From Auanema rhodensis (taxonomy: Eukaryota; Nematoda; Chromadorea; Rhabditida; Rhabditidae): a DNA stretch of 64,000 bases. Both the position numbers and the translations under genes were made by a program. Of this stretch, positions 22,816 through 36,151 are shown in pieces; position 1 is the first letter of the stretch, and the number at the start of each line of letters is the position of its first letter. Location: positions 4,278,001 to 4,342,000 of the forward strand of contig OZ059897.1 in the NCBI GenBank assembly GCA_964057225.1. The letters are read 5' to 3'. A model generated the notes under the pieces. It saw only the letters and a program-made list of their open reading frames with translations, was not told where the DNA came from and ran no database searches.

Positions 22816-25800
22816 CTTATATCCTCGATTTTCACCCTGAAGAAATGATTTTTTCGTTGAAAAACATTGTCCATCGTATTCGTCTTGAAAAAAAGAATCT
22901 AAAAACATCTACTTTTTGTGAAATTATTTAGAAATTTTTCGGGAAAATTTTTGTCACAATGTTTTTGGAAGCAATGTTGAGTGTACATGGGAACTCAGCA
23001 TACACTAATGCATTATTTTTCAAACGATCATAACTAATTTTTAAATAGAGCGTTTCTCAATGTAGTATAGTGCATTCGATGCGGATTTTTGAGCTGCGTT
23101 GATCTGTGTTATCAGATTTGAGTTAGCTTAAAAATGCACCGAGATATCAACTGATATATGTTCACACTTATATCCTCGATTTTCACCCTGAAGAAATGAT
23201 TTTTTCGTTGAAAAACATTGTCCATCGTATTCGTCTTGAAAAAAAGAATCTAAAAACATCTACTTTTTGTGAAATTATTCAGAAATTTTTCGGGAAAATT
23301 TTTGTCAAAATGTTTTTGGAAGCAATGTTGAGTGTACATGGGAACTCAACATACACTAATGCATTATTTTTCAAACGATCATAACTAATTTTTGTATGGA
23401 GCGTTTCTCAATGTAGTATAGTGCATTCGATGCGGATTTTTAAGCTGCGTCGATCTGTGTTATCAGATTTGAGTTAGCTTGAAAATGCACCGAGATATCA
23501 ACTGATATATGTTCACACTTATATCCTCGATTTTCACCCTGAAGAAATGATTTTTTCGTTGAAAAACATTGTCCATCGTATTCGTCTTGAAAAAAGGAAT
23601 CTAAAAACATCTACTTTTTGTGAAATTATTCAGAAATTTTTCGGGAAAATTTTTGTCAAAATGTTTTTGGAAGCAATGTTGAGTGTACATGGGAACTCAA
23701 CATACACTAATGCATTATTTTTCAAACGATCATAACTAATTTTTGTATGGAGCGTTTCTCAATGTAGTATAGTGCATTCGATGCGGATTTTTGAGCTGCG
23801 TTGATCTGTGTTATCAGATTTGCGCTAGCTTAAAAATGCACCGAGTAATCAACTGATATAGGTTCACACTTATATCCTCGATTTTTACCCTGAAGAATTA
23901 ATTTTTTCGTTGAATAACATTGTCCATCGTCTTTGCCTTGAGAAAAGAAATTTAAAAACTCCTACTTTTTGTGAAATTATTTAGAAATTTTTCGGGAAAA
24001 TTTTTGTCACAATGTTTTTGGAAGCAATGTTGAGTGTACATGGGAACTCAGCATACACTAATGCATTATTTTTCAAACGATCATAACTAATTTTTAAATA
24101 GAGCGTTTCTTAATGTAGTATAGTGCATTCGATGCGGATTTTTGAGCTGCGTTGATCTGTGTTATCAGATTTGCGCTAGCTTAAAAATGCACCGAGTAAT
24201 CAACTGATATATGTTCACACTTATATCCTCGATTTTCACCCTGAAGAAATGATTTTTTCGTTGAAAAACATTGTCCATCGTATTCGTCTTGAAAAAAAGA
24301 ATCTAAAAACATCTACTTTTTGTGAAATTATTTAGAAATTTTTCGGGAAAATTTTTGTCACAATGTTTTTGGAAGCAATGTTGAGTGTACATGGGAACTC
24401 AGCATACACTAATGCATTATTTTTCAAACGATCATAACTAATTTTTAAATAGAGCGTTTCTCAATGTAGTATAGTGCATTCGATGCGGATTTTTGAGCTG
24501 CGTTGATCTGTGTTATCAGATTTGAGTTAGCTTAAAAATGCACCGAGATATCAACTGATATATGTTCACACTTATATCCTCGATTTTCACCCTGAAGAAA
24601 TGATTTTTTCGTTGAAAAACATTGTCCATCGTATTCGTCTTGAAAAAAAGAATCTAAAAACATCTACTTTTTGTGAAATTATTCAGAAATTTTTCGGGAA
24701 AATTTTTGTCAAAATGTTTTTGGAAGCAATGTTGAGTGTACATGGGAACTCAACATACACTAATGCATTATTTTTCAAACGATCATAACTAATTTTTGTA
24801 TGGAGCGTTTCTCAATGTAGTATAGTGCATTCGATGCGGATTTTTAAGCTGCGTTGATCTGTGTTATCAGATTTGCGCTAGCTTAAAAATGCACCGAGTA
24901 ATCAACTGATATAGGTTCACACTTATATCCTCGATTTTCACCCTGAAGAATTAATTTTTTCGTTGAATAACATTGTCCATCGTCTTTGCCTTGAAAAAAG
25001 AAATCTAAAAACTCCTACTTTTCGTGAAATTATTTAGAAATTTTTCGGGAAAATTTTTGTCACAATGTTTTTGGAAGCAATGTTGAGTGTACATGGGAAC
25101 TCAGCATACACTAATGCATTATTTTTCAAACGATCATAACTAATTTTTGTATAGAGCGTTTCTCAATGTAGTATAGTGCATTCGATGCGGATTTTTAAGC
25201 TGCGTCGATCTGTGTTATCAGATTTGAGTTAGCTTGAAAATGCACCGAGATATCAACTGATATATGTTCACACTTATATCCTCGATTTTCACCCTGAAGA
25301 AATGATTTTTTCGTTGAAAAACATTGTCCATCGTATTCGTCTTGAAAAAAAGAATCTAAAAACATCTACTTTTTGTGAAATTATTCAGAAATTTTTCGGG
25401 AAAATTTTTGTCAAAATGTTTTTGGAAGCAATGTTGAGTGTACATGGGAACTCAACATACACTAATGCATTATTTTTCAAACGATCATAACTAATTTTTG
25501 TATGGAGCGTTTCTCAATGTAGTATAGTGCATTCGATGCGGATTTTTAAGCTGCGTCGATCTGTGTTATCAGATTTGAGTTAGCTTGAAAATGCACCGAG
25601 ATATCAACTGATATATGTTCACACTTATATCCTCGATTTTCACCCTGAAGAAATGATTTTTTCGTTGAAAAACATTGTCCATCGTATTCGTCTTGAAAAA
25701 AGGAATCTAAAAACATCTACTTTTTGTGAAATTATTCAGAAATTTTTCGGGAAAATTTTTGTCAAAATGTTTTTGGAAGCAATGTTGAGTGTACATGGGA

Positions 25801-27729
25801 ACTCAACATACACTAATGCATTATTTTTCAAACGATCATAACTAATTTTTGTATGGAGCGTTTCTCAATGTAGTATAGTGCATTCGATGCGGATTTTTGA
25901 GCTGCGTTGATCTGTGTTATCAGATTTGCGCTAGCTTAAAAATGCACCGAGTAATCAACTGATATAGGTTCACACTTATATCCTCGATTTTTACCCTGAA
26001 GAATTAATTTTTTCGTTGAATAACATTGTCCATCGTCTTTGCCTTGAGAAAAGAAATTTAAAAACTCCTACTTTTTGTGAAATTATTTAGAAATTTTTCG
26101 GGAAAATTTTTGTCACAATGTTTTTGGAAGCAATGTTGAGTGTACATGGGAACTCAGCATACACTAATGCATTATTTTTCAAACGATCATAACTAATTTT
26201 TAAATAGAGCGTTTCTTAATGTAGTATAGTGCATTCGATGCGGATTTTTGAGCTGCGTTGATCTGTGTTATCAGATTTGCGCTAGCTTAAAAATGCACCG
26301 AGTAATCAACTGATATATGTTCACACTTATATCCTCGATTTTCACCCTGAAGAAATGATTTTTTCGTTGAAAAACATTGTCCATCGTATTCGTCTTGAAA
26401 AAAAGAATCTAAAAACATCTACTTTTTGTGAAATTATTTAGAAATTTTTCGGGAAAATTTTTGTCACAATGTTTTTGGAAGCAATGTTGAGTGTACATGG
26501 GAACTCAGCATACACTAATGCATTATTTTTCAAACGATCATAACTAATTTTTAAATAGAGCGTTTCTCAATGTAGTATAGTGCATTCGATGCGGATTTTT
26601 GAGCTGCGTTGATCTGTGTTATCAGATTTGAGTTAGCTTAAAAATGCACCGAGATATCAACTGATATATGTTCACACTTATATCCTCGATTTTCACCCTG
26701 AAGAAATGATTTTTTCGTTGAAAAACATTGTCCATCGTATTCGTCTTGAAAAAAAGAATCTAAAAACATCTACTTTTTGTGAAATTATTCAGAAATTTTT
26801 CGGGAAAATTTTTGTCAAAATGTTTTTGGAAGCAATGTTGAGTGTACATGGGAACTCAACATACACTAATGCATTATTTTTCAAACGATCATAACTAATT
26901 TTTGTATGGAGCGTTTCTCAATGTAGTATAGTGCATTCGATGCGGATTTTTAAGCTGCGTTGATCTGTGTTATCAGATTTGCGCTAGCTTAAAAATGCAC
27001 CGAGTAATCAACTGATATAGGTTCACACTTATATCCTCGATTTTCACCCTGAAGAATTAATTTTTTCGTTGAATAACATTGTCCATCGTCTTTGCCTTGA
27101 AAAAAGAAATCTAAAAACTCCTACTTTTTGTGAAATTATTTAGAAATTTTTCGGGAAAATTTTTGTCACAATGTTTTTGGAAGCAATGTTGAGTGTACAT
27201 GGGAACTCAGCATACACTAATGCATTATTTTTCAAACGATCATAACTAAATTTTGTATAGAGCGTTTCTCAATGTAGTATAGTGCATTCGATGCGGATTT
27301 TTAAGCTGCGTCGATCTGTGTTATCAGATTTGAGTTAGCTTAAAAATGCACCGAGATATCAACTGATATATGTTCACACTTATATCCTCGATTTTCACCC
27401 TGAAGAAATGATTTTTTCGTTGAAAAACATTGTCCATCGTATTCGTCTTGAAAAAAAGAATCTAAAAACATCTACTTTTTGTGAAATTATTCAGAAATTT
27501 TTCGGGAAAATTTTTGTCAAAATGTTTTTGGAAGCAATGTTGAGTGTACATGGGAACTCAACATACACTAATGCATTATTTTTCAAACGATCATAACTAA
27601 TTTTTGTATGGAGCGTTTCTCAATGTAGTATAGTGCATTCGATGCGGATTTTTAAGCTGCGTTGATCTGTGTTATCAGATTTGCGCTAGCTTAAAAATGC
27701 ACCGAGTAATCAACTGATATAGGTTCACA
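22465..27729 (+). repeat. Long duplicated block, copy 2 (15 monomers)
   Basis: This is the partner of 9127-14040, longer by one monomer at 25624-25974. Inside it a 6-monomer repeat is visible: 23167-25272 is followed by a copy from 25273 whose first five monomers match in order (offset 2106 bp). The second unit then changes to a monomer with ACTAAATTTTG. Confidence 0.82.
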
Positions 27730-28430
27730 CTTATATCCTCGATTTTCACCCTGAAGAATTAATTTTTTCGTTGAATAACATTGTCCATCGTCTTTGCCTT
27801 GAAAAAAGAAATCTAAAAACTCCTACTTTTCGTGAAATTATTTAGAAATTTTTCGGGAAAATTTTTGTCACAATGTTTTTGGAAGCAATGTTGAGTGTAC
27901 ATGGGAACTCAGCATACACTAATGCATTATTTTTCAAACGATCATAACTAATTTTTGTATAGAGCGTTTCTCAATGTAGTATAGTGCATTCGATGCGGAT
28001 TTTTAAGCTGCGTCGATCTGTGTTATCAGATTCGAGTTAGCTTGAAAATGCACCGAGATATCAACTGATATATGTTCACACTTATATCCTCGATTTTCAC
28101 CCTGAAGAAATGATTTTTTCGTTGAAAAACATTGTCCATCGTATTCGTCTTGAAAAAAGGAATCTAAAAAATCTACTTTTTGTGAAATTATTTAGAAATT
28201 TTTCGGGAAAATTTTTGTCACAATGTTTTTGGAAGCAATGTTGAGTGTACATGGGAACTCAGCATACACTAATGCATTATTTTTCAAACGATCATAACTA
28301 ATTTTTGTATGGAGCGTTTCTCAATGTAGTATAGTGCATTCGATGCGGATTTTTGAGCTGCGTTGATCTGTGTTATCAGATTTGCGCTAGCTTAAAAATG
28401 CACCGAGTAATCAACTGATATAGGTTCACA
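25975..28430 (+). repeat. 7-monomer higher-order repeat (2456 bp), first copy
   Basis: The order is B2 with T18, A1-TAG, A1-CAG, B1 with ACTAAATTTTG, A1-CAG, B1-TTTTCG with GATTCGAGTT, then A2 with a one-base deletion. The next 2456 bp repeat this order. The sixth and seventh monomers carry private variants shared only by these two copies, which indicates a recent tandem duplication. Confidence 0.85.
28081..28430 (+). repeat. 350-bp monomer with one-base deletion, recombinant right half
   Basis: The reading CTAAAAAATCTAC near 28164 lacks the C of CTAAAAACATCTAC. The left half is A2-TAG; the right half has the GTATGG/GAGC/tail-g combination seen in A2-CAG monomers such as 10180 and 25624. The switch lies between 28263 and 28310, where the parental types are identical. 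It is one of only two length variants in the window. Confidence 0.85.
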
Positions 28431-30886
28431 CTTATATCCTCGATTTTTACCCTGAAGAATTAATTTTTTCGTTGAATAACATTGTCCATCGTCTTTGCCT
28501 TGAGAAAAGAAATTTAAAAACTCCTACTTTTTGTGAAATTATTTAGAAATTTTTCGGGAAAATTTTTGTCACAATGTTTTTGGAAGCAATGTTGAGTGTA
28601 CATGGGAACTCAGCATACACTAATGCATTATTTTTCAAACGATCATAACTAATTTTTAAATAGAGCGTTTCTTAATGTAGTATAGTGCATTCGATGCGGA
28701 TTTTTGAGCTGCGTTGATCTGTGTTATCAGATTTGCGCTAGCTTAAAAATGCACCGAGTAATCAACTGATATATGTTCACACTTATATCCTCGATTTTCA
28801 CCCTGAAGAAATGATTTTTTCGTTGAAAAACATTGTCCATCGTATTCGTCTTGAAAAAAAGAATCTAAAAACATCTACTTTTTGTGAAATTATTTAGAAA
28901 TTTTTCGGGAAAATTTTTGTCACAATGTTTTTGGAAGCAATGTTGAGTGTACATGGGAACTCAGCATACACTAATGCATTATTTTTCAAACGATCATAAC
29001 TAATTTTTAAATAGAGCGTTTCTCAATGTAGTATAGTGCATTCGATGCGGATTTTTGAGCTGCGTTGATCTGTGTTATCAGATTTGAGTTAGCTTAAAAA
29101 TGCACCGAGATATCAACTGATATATGTTCACACTTATATCCTCGATTTTCACCCTGAAGAAATGATTTTTTCGTTGAAAAACATTGTCCATCGTATTCGT
29201 CTTGAAAAAAAGAATCTAAAAACATCTACTTTTTGTGAAATTATTCAGAAATTTTTCGGGAAAATTTTTGTCAAAATGTTTTTGGAAGCAATGTTGAGTG
29301 TACATGGGAACTCAACATACACTAATGCATTATTTTTCAAACGATCATAACTAATTTTTGTATGGAGCGTTTCTCAATGTAGTATAGTGCATTCGATGCG
29401 GATTTTTAAGCTGCGTTGATCTGTGTTATCAGATTTGCGCTAGCTTAAAAATGCACCGAGTAATCAACTGATATAGGTTCACACTTATATCCTCGATTTT
29501 CACCCTGAAGAATTAATTTTTTCGTTGAATAACATTGTCCATCGTCTTTGCCTTGAAAAAAGAAATCTAAAAACTCCTACTTTTTGTGAAATTATTTAGA
29601 AATTTTTCGGGAAAATTTTTGTCACAATGTTTTTGGAAGCAATGTTGAGTGTACATGGGAACTCAGCATACACTAATGCATTATTTTTCAAACGATCATA
29701 ACTAAATTTTGTATAGAGCGTTTCTCAATGTAGTATAGTGCATTCGATGCGGATTTTTAAGCTGCGTCGATCTGTGTTATCAGATTTGAGTTAGCTTAAA
29801 AATGCACCGAGATATCAACTGATATATGTTCACACTTATATCCTCGATTTTCACCCTGAAGAAATGATTTTTTCGTTGAAAAACATTGTCCATCGTATTC
29901 GTCTTGAAAAAAAGAATCTAAAAACATCTACTTTTTGTGAAATTATTCAGAAATTTTTCGGGAAAATTTTTGTCAAAATGTTTTTGGAAGCAATGTTGAG
30001 TGTACATGGGAACTCAACATACACTAATGCATTATTTTTCAAACGATCATAACTAATTTTTGTATGGAGCGTTTCTCAATGTAGTATAGTGCATTCGATG
30101 CGGATTTTTAAGCTGCGTTGATCTGTGTTATCAGATTTGCGCTAGCTTAAAAATGCACCGAGTAATCAACTGATATAGGTTCACACTTATATCCTCGATT
30201 TTCACCCTGAAGAATTAATTTTTTCGTTGAATAACATTGTCCATCGTCTTTGCCTTGAAAAAAGAAATCTAAAAACTCCTACTTTTCGTGAAATTATTTA
30301 GAAATTTTTCGGGAAAATTTTTGTCACAATGTTTTTGGAAGCAATGTTGAGTGTACATGGGAACTCAGCATACACTAATGCATTATTTTTCAAACGATCA
30401 TAACTAATTTTTGTATAGAGCGTTTCTCAATGTAGTATAGTGCATTCGATGCGGATTTTTAAGCTGCGTCGATCTGTGTTATCAGATTCGAGTTAGCTTG
30501 AAAATGCACCGAGATATCAACTGATATATGTTCACACTTATATCCTCGATTTTCACCCTGAAGAAATGATTTTTTCGTTGAAAAACATTGTCCATCGTAT
30601 TCGTCTTGAAAAAAGGAATCTAAAAAATCTACTTTTTGTGAAATTATTTAGAAATTTTTCGGGAAAATTTTTGTCACAATGTTTTTGGAAGCAATGTTGA
30701 GTGTACATGGGAACTCAGCATACACTAATGCATTATTTTTCAAACGATCATAACTAATTTTTGTATAGAGCGTTTCTCAATGTAGTATAGTGCATTCGAT
30801 GCGGATTTTTAAGCTGCGTCGATCTGTGTTATCAGATTTGAGTTAGCTTAAAAATGCACCGAGATATCAACTGATATATGTTCACA
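28431..30886 (+). repeat. 7-monomer higher-order repeat (2456 bp), second copy
   Basis: This repeats 25975-28430. The final monomer (30537-30886) shares the deletion but has a different right half (GTATAG, AAGC, GTCG, tail a), while the first copy has GTATGG, GAGC, GTTG, tail g. One of the two final monomers must be recombinant. Confidence 0.85.
30537..30886 (+). repeat. 350-bp monomer with the same one-base deletion
   Basis: It has the same deletion as 28081-28430 (near 30620) but the usual A2 right half with tail a. This is probably the unrecombined form of the pair. Confidence 0.85.
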
Positions 30887-33343
30887 CTTATATCCTCGAT
30901 TTTCACCCTGAAGAAATGATTTTTTCGTTGAAAAACATTGTCCATCGTATTCGTCTTGAAAAAAAGAATCTAAAAACATCTACTTTTTGTGAAATTGTTC
31001 AGAAATTTTTCGGGAAAATTTTTGTCAAAATGTTTTTGGAAGCAATGTTGAGTGTACATGGGAACTCAACATACACTAATGCATTATTTTTCAAACGATC
31101 ATAACTAATTTTTGTATGGAGCGTTTCTCAATGTAGTATAGTGCATTCGATGCGGATTTTTGAGCTGCGTTGATCTGTGTTATCAGATTTGCGCTAGCTT
31201 AAAAATGCACCGAGTAATCAACTGATATAGGTTCACACTTATATCCTCGATTTTCACCCTGAAGAATTAATTTTTTCGTTGAATAACATTGTCCATCGTC
31301 TTTGCCTTGAGAAAAGAAATCTAAAAACTCTTACTTTTTGTGAAATTATTTAGAAATTTTTCGGGAAAATTTTTGTCACAATGTTTTTGGAAGCAATGTT
31401 GAGTGTACATGGGAACTCAGCATACACTAATGCATTATTTTTCAAACGATCATAACTAATTTTTAAATAGAGCGTTTCTCAATGTAGTATAGTGCATTCG
31501 ATGCGGATTTTTGAGCTGCGTTGATCTGTGTTATCAGATTTGAGTTAGCTTAAAAATGCACCGAGATATCAACTGATATATGTTCACACTTATATCCTCG
31601 ATTTTCACCCTGAAGAAATGATTTTTTCGTTGAAAAACATTGTCCATCGTATTCGTCTTGAAAAAAAGAATCTAAAAACATCTACTTTTTGTGAAATTAT
31701 TTAGAAATTTTTCGGGAAAATTTTTGTCACAATGTTTTTGGAAGCAATGTTGAGTGTACATGGGAACTCAGCATACACTAATGCATTATTTTTCAAACGA
31801 TCATAACTAATTTTTAAATAGAGCGTTTCTCAATGTAGTATAGTGCATTCGATGCGGATTTTTGAGCTGCGTTGATCTGTGTTATCAGATTTGAGTTAGC
31901 TTAAAAATGCACCGAGATATCAACTGATATATGTTCACACTTAAATCCTCGATTTTCACCCTGAAGAAATGATTTTTTCGTTGAAAAACATTGTCCATCG
32001 TATTCGTCTTGAAAAAAAGAATCTAAAAACATCTACTTTTTGTGAAATTATTCAGAAATTTTTCGGGAAAATTTTTGTCAAAATGTTTTTGGAAGCAATG
32101 TTGAGTGTACATGGGAACTCAACATACACTAATGCATTATTTTTCAAACGATCATAACTAATTTTTGTATGGAGCGTTTCTCAATGTAGTATAGTGCATT
32201 CGATGCGGATTTTTAAGCTGCGTTGATCTGTGTTATCAGATTTGCGCTAGCTTAAAAATGCACCGAGTAATCAACTGATATAGGTTCACACTTATATCCT
32301 CGATTTTCACCCTGAAGAATTAATTTTTTCGTTGAATAACATTGTCCATCGTCTTTGCCTTGAAAAAAGAAATCTAAAAACTCCTACTTTTTGTGAAATT
32401 ATTTAGAAATTTTTCGGGAAAATTTTTGTCACAATGTTTTTGGAAGCAATGTTGAGTGTACATGGGAACTCAGCATACACTAATGCATTATTTTTCAAAC
32501 GATCATAACTAAATTTTGTATAGAGCGTTTCTCAATGTAGTATAGTGCATTCGATGCGGATTTTTAAGCTGCGTCGATCTGTGTTATCAGATTTGAGTTA
32601 GCTTAAAAATGCACCGAGATATCAACTGATATATGTTCACACTTATATCCTCGATTTTCACCCTGAAGAAATGATTTTTTCGTTGAAAAACATTGTCCAT
32701 CGTATTCGTCTTGAAAAAAAGAATCTAAAAACATCTACTTTTTGTGAAATTATTCAGAAATTTTTCGGGAAAATTTTTGTCAAAATGTTTTTGGAAGCAA
32801 TGTTGAGTGTACATGGGAACTCAACATACACTAATGCATTATTTTTCAAACGATCATAACTAATTTTTGTATGGAGCGTTTCTCAATGTAGTATAGTGCA
32901 TTCGATGCGGATTTTTAAGCTGCGTTGATCTGTGTTATCAGATTTGCGCTAGCTTAAAAATGCACCGAGTAATCAACTGATATAGGTTCACACTTATATC
33001 CTCGATTTTCACCCTGAAGAATTAATTTTTTCGTTGAATAACATTGTCCATCGTCTTTGCCTTGAAAAAAGAAATCTAAAAACTCCTACTTTTCGTGAAA
33101 TTATTTAGAAATTTTTCGGGAAAATTTTTGTCACAATGTTTTTGGAAGCAATGTTGAGTGTACATGGGAACTCAGCATACACTAATGCATTATTTTTCAA
33201 ACGATCATAACTAATTTTTGTATAGAGCGTTTCTCAATGTAGTATAGTGCATTCGATGCGGATTTTTAAGCTGCGTCGATCTGTGTTATCAGATTTGAGT
33301 TAGCTTAAAAATGCACCGAGATATCAACTGATATATGTTCACA
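30887..33343 (+). repeat. Higher-order repeat unit, 7-monomer version (2457 bp)
   Basis: The order is A1 with GTTCAG, B with 74G and CTCTTAC, A1-TAG, A1-CAG with CTTAAATCC, B1 with ACTAAATTTTG, A1-CAG, B1-TTTTCG. The two following units have an eighth A2 monomer at the end. Here the seventh monomer (32993) combines a B1-TTTTCG left part with the A315 tail of that A2 monomer. This is the expected product of an exchange removing exactly one monomer. Confidence 0.88.
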
Positions 33344-36151
33344 CTTATATCCTCGATTTTCACCCTGAAGAAATGATTTTTTCGTTGAAAAACATTGTCC
33401 ATCGTATTCGTCTTGAAAAAAAGAATCTAAAAACATCTACTTTTTGTGAAATTGTTCAGAAATTTTTCGGGAAAATTTTTGTCAAAATGTTTTTGGAAGC
33501 AATGTTGAGTGTACATGGGAACTCAACATACACTAATGCATTATTTTTCAAACGATCATAACTAATTTTTGTATGGAGCGTTTCTCAATGTAGTATAGTG
33601 CATTCGATGCGGATTTTTGAGCTGCGTTGATCTGTGTTATCAGATTTGCGCTAGCTTAAAAATGCACCGAGTAATCAACTGATATAGGTTCACACTTATA
33701 TCCTCGATTTTCACCCTGAAGAATTAATTTTTTCGTTGAATAACATTGTCCATCGTCTTTGCCTTGAGAAAAGAAATCTAAAAACTCTTACTTTTTGTGA
33801 AATTATTTAGAAATTTTTCGGGAAAATTTTTGTCACAATGTTTTTGGAAGCAATGTTGAGTGTACATGGGAACTCAGCATACACTAATGCATTATTTTTC
33901 AAACGATCATAACTAATTTTTAAATAGAGCGTTTCTCAATGTAGTATAGTGCATTCGATGCGGATTTTTGAGCTGCGTTGATCTGTGTTATCAGATTTGA
34001 GTTAGCTTAAAAATGCACCGAGATATCAACTGATATATGTTCACACTTATATCCTCGATTTTCACCCTGAAGAAATGATTTTTTCGTTGAAAAACATTGT
34101 CCATCGTATTCGTCTTGAAAAAAAGAATCTAAAAACATCTACTTTTTGTGAAATTATTTAGAAATTTTTCGGGAAAATTTTTGTCACAATGTTTTTGGAA
34201 GCAATGTTGAGTGTACATGGGAACTCAGCATACACTAATGCATTATTTTTCAAACGATCATAACTAATTTTTAAATAGAGCGTTTCTCAATGTAGTATAG
34301 TGCATTCGATGCGGATTTTTGAGCTGCGTTGATCTGTGTTATCAGATTTGAGTTAGCTTAAAAATGCACCGAGATATCAACTGATATATGTTCACACTTA
34401 AATCCTCGATTTTCACCCTGAAGAAATGATTTTTTCGTTGAAAAACATTGTCCATCGTATTCGTCTTGAAAAAAAGAATCTAAAAACATCTACTTTTTGT
34501 GAAATTATTCAGAAATTTTTCGGGAAAATTTTTGTCAAAATGTTTTTGGAAGCAATGTTGAGTGTACATGGGAACTCAACATACACTAATGCATTATTTT
34601 TCAAACGATCATAACTAATTTTTGTATGGAGCGTTTCTCAATGTAGTATAGTGCATTCGATGCGGATTTTTAAGCTGCGTTGATCTGTGTTATCAGATTT
34701 GCGCTAGCTTAAAAATGCACCGAGTAATCAACTGATATAGGTTCACACTTATATCCTCGATTTTCACCCTGAAGAATTAATTTTTTCGTTGAATAACATT
34801 GTCCATCGTCTTTGCCTTGAAAAAAGAAATCTAAAAACTCCTACTTTTTGTGAAATTATTTAGAAATTTTTCGGGAAAATTTTTGTCACAATGTTTTTGG
34901 AAGCAATGTTGAGTGTACATGGGAACTCAGCATACACTAATGCATTATTTTTCAAACGATCATAACTAAATTTTGTATAGAGCGTTTCTCAATGTAGTAT
35001 AGTGCATTCGATGCGGATTTTTAAGCTGCGTCGATCTGTGTTATCAGATTTGAGTTAGCTTAAAAATGCACCGAGATATCAACTGATATATGTTCACACT
35101 TATATCCTCGATTTTCACCCTGAAGAAATGATTTTTTCGTTGAAAAACATTGTCCATCGTATTCGTCTTGAAAAAAAGAATCTAAAAACATCTACTTTTT
35201 GTGAAATTATTCAGAAATTTTTCGGGAAAATTTTTGTCAAAATGTTTTTGGAAGCAATGTTGAGTGTACATGGGAACTCAACATACACTAATGCATTATT
35301 TTTCAAACGATCATAACTAATTTTTGTATGGAGCGTTTCTCAATGTAGTATAGTGCATTCGATGCGGATTTTTAAGCTGCGTTGATCTGTGTTATCAGAT
35401 TTGCGCTAGCTTAAAAATGCACCGAGTAATCAACTGATATAGGTTCACACTTATATCCTCGATTTTCACCCTGAAGAATTAATTTTTTCGTTGAATAACA
35501 TTGTCCATCGTCTTTGCCTTGAAAAAAGAAATCTAAAAACTCCTACTTTTCGTGAAATTATTTAGAAATTTTTCGGGAAAATTTTTGTCACAATGTTTTT
35601 GGAAGCAATGTTGAGTGTACATGGGAACTCAGCATACACTAATGCATTATTTTTCAAACGATCATAACTAATTTTTGTATAGAGCGTTTCTCAATGTAGT
35701 ATAGTGCATTCGATGCGGATTTTTAAGCTGCGTCGATCTGTGTTATCAGATTTGAGTTAGCTTGAAAATGCACCGAGATATCAACTGATATATGTTCACA
35801 CTTATATCCTCGATTTTCACCCTGAAGAAATGATTTTTTCGTTGAAAAACATTGTCCATCGTATTCGTCTTGAAAAAAGGAATCTAAAAACATCTACTTT
35901 TTGTGAAATTATTTAGAAATTTTTCGGGAAAATTTTTGTCACAATGTTTTTGGAAGCAATGTTGAGTGTACATGGGAACTCAGCATACACTAATGCATTA
36001 TTTTTCAAACGATCATAACTAATTTTTGTATAGAGCGTTTCTCAATGTAGTATAGTGCATTCGATGCGGATTTTTAAGCTGCGTCGATCTGTGTTATCAG
36101 ATTTGAGTTAGCTTAAAAATGCACCGAGATATCAACTGATATATGTTCACA
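33344..36151 (+). repeat. Higher-order repeat unit, 8-monomer version (2808 bp), copy 1
   Basis: It shares the markers GTTCAG (first monomer), CTCTTAC (second), CTTAAATCC (fourth, 34397) and ACTAAATTTTG (fifth) with the units on either side, and ends with A2-TAG. The next unit at 36152 has the same monomer order and the same markers. Confidence 0.9.
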
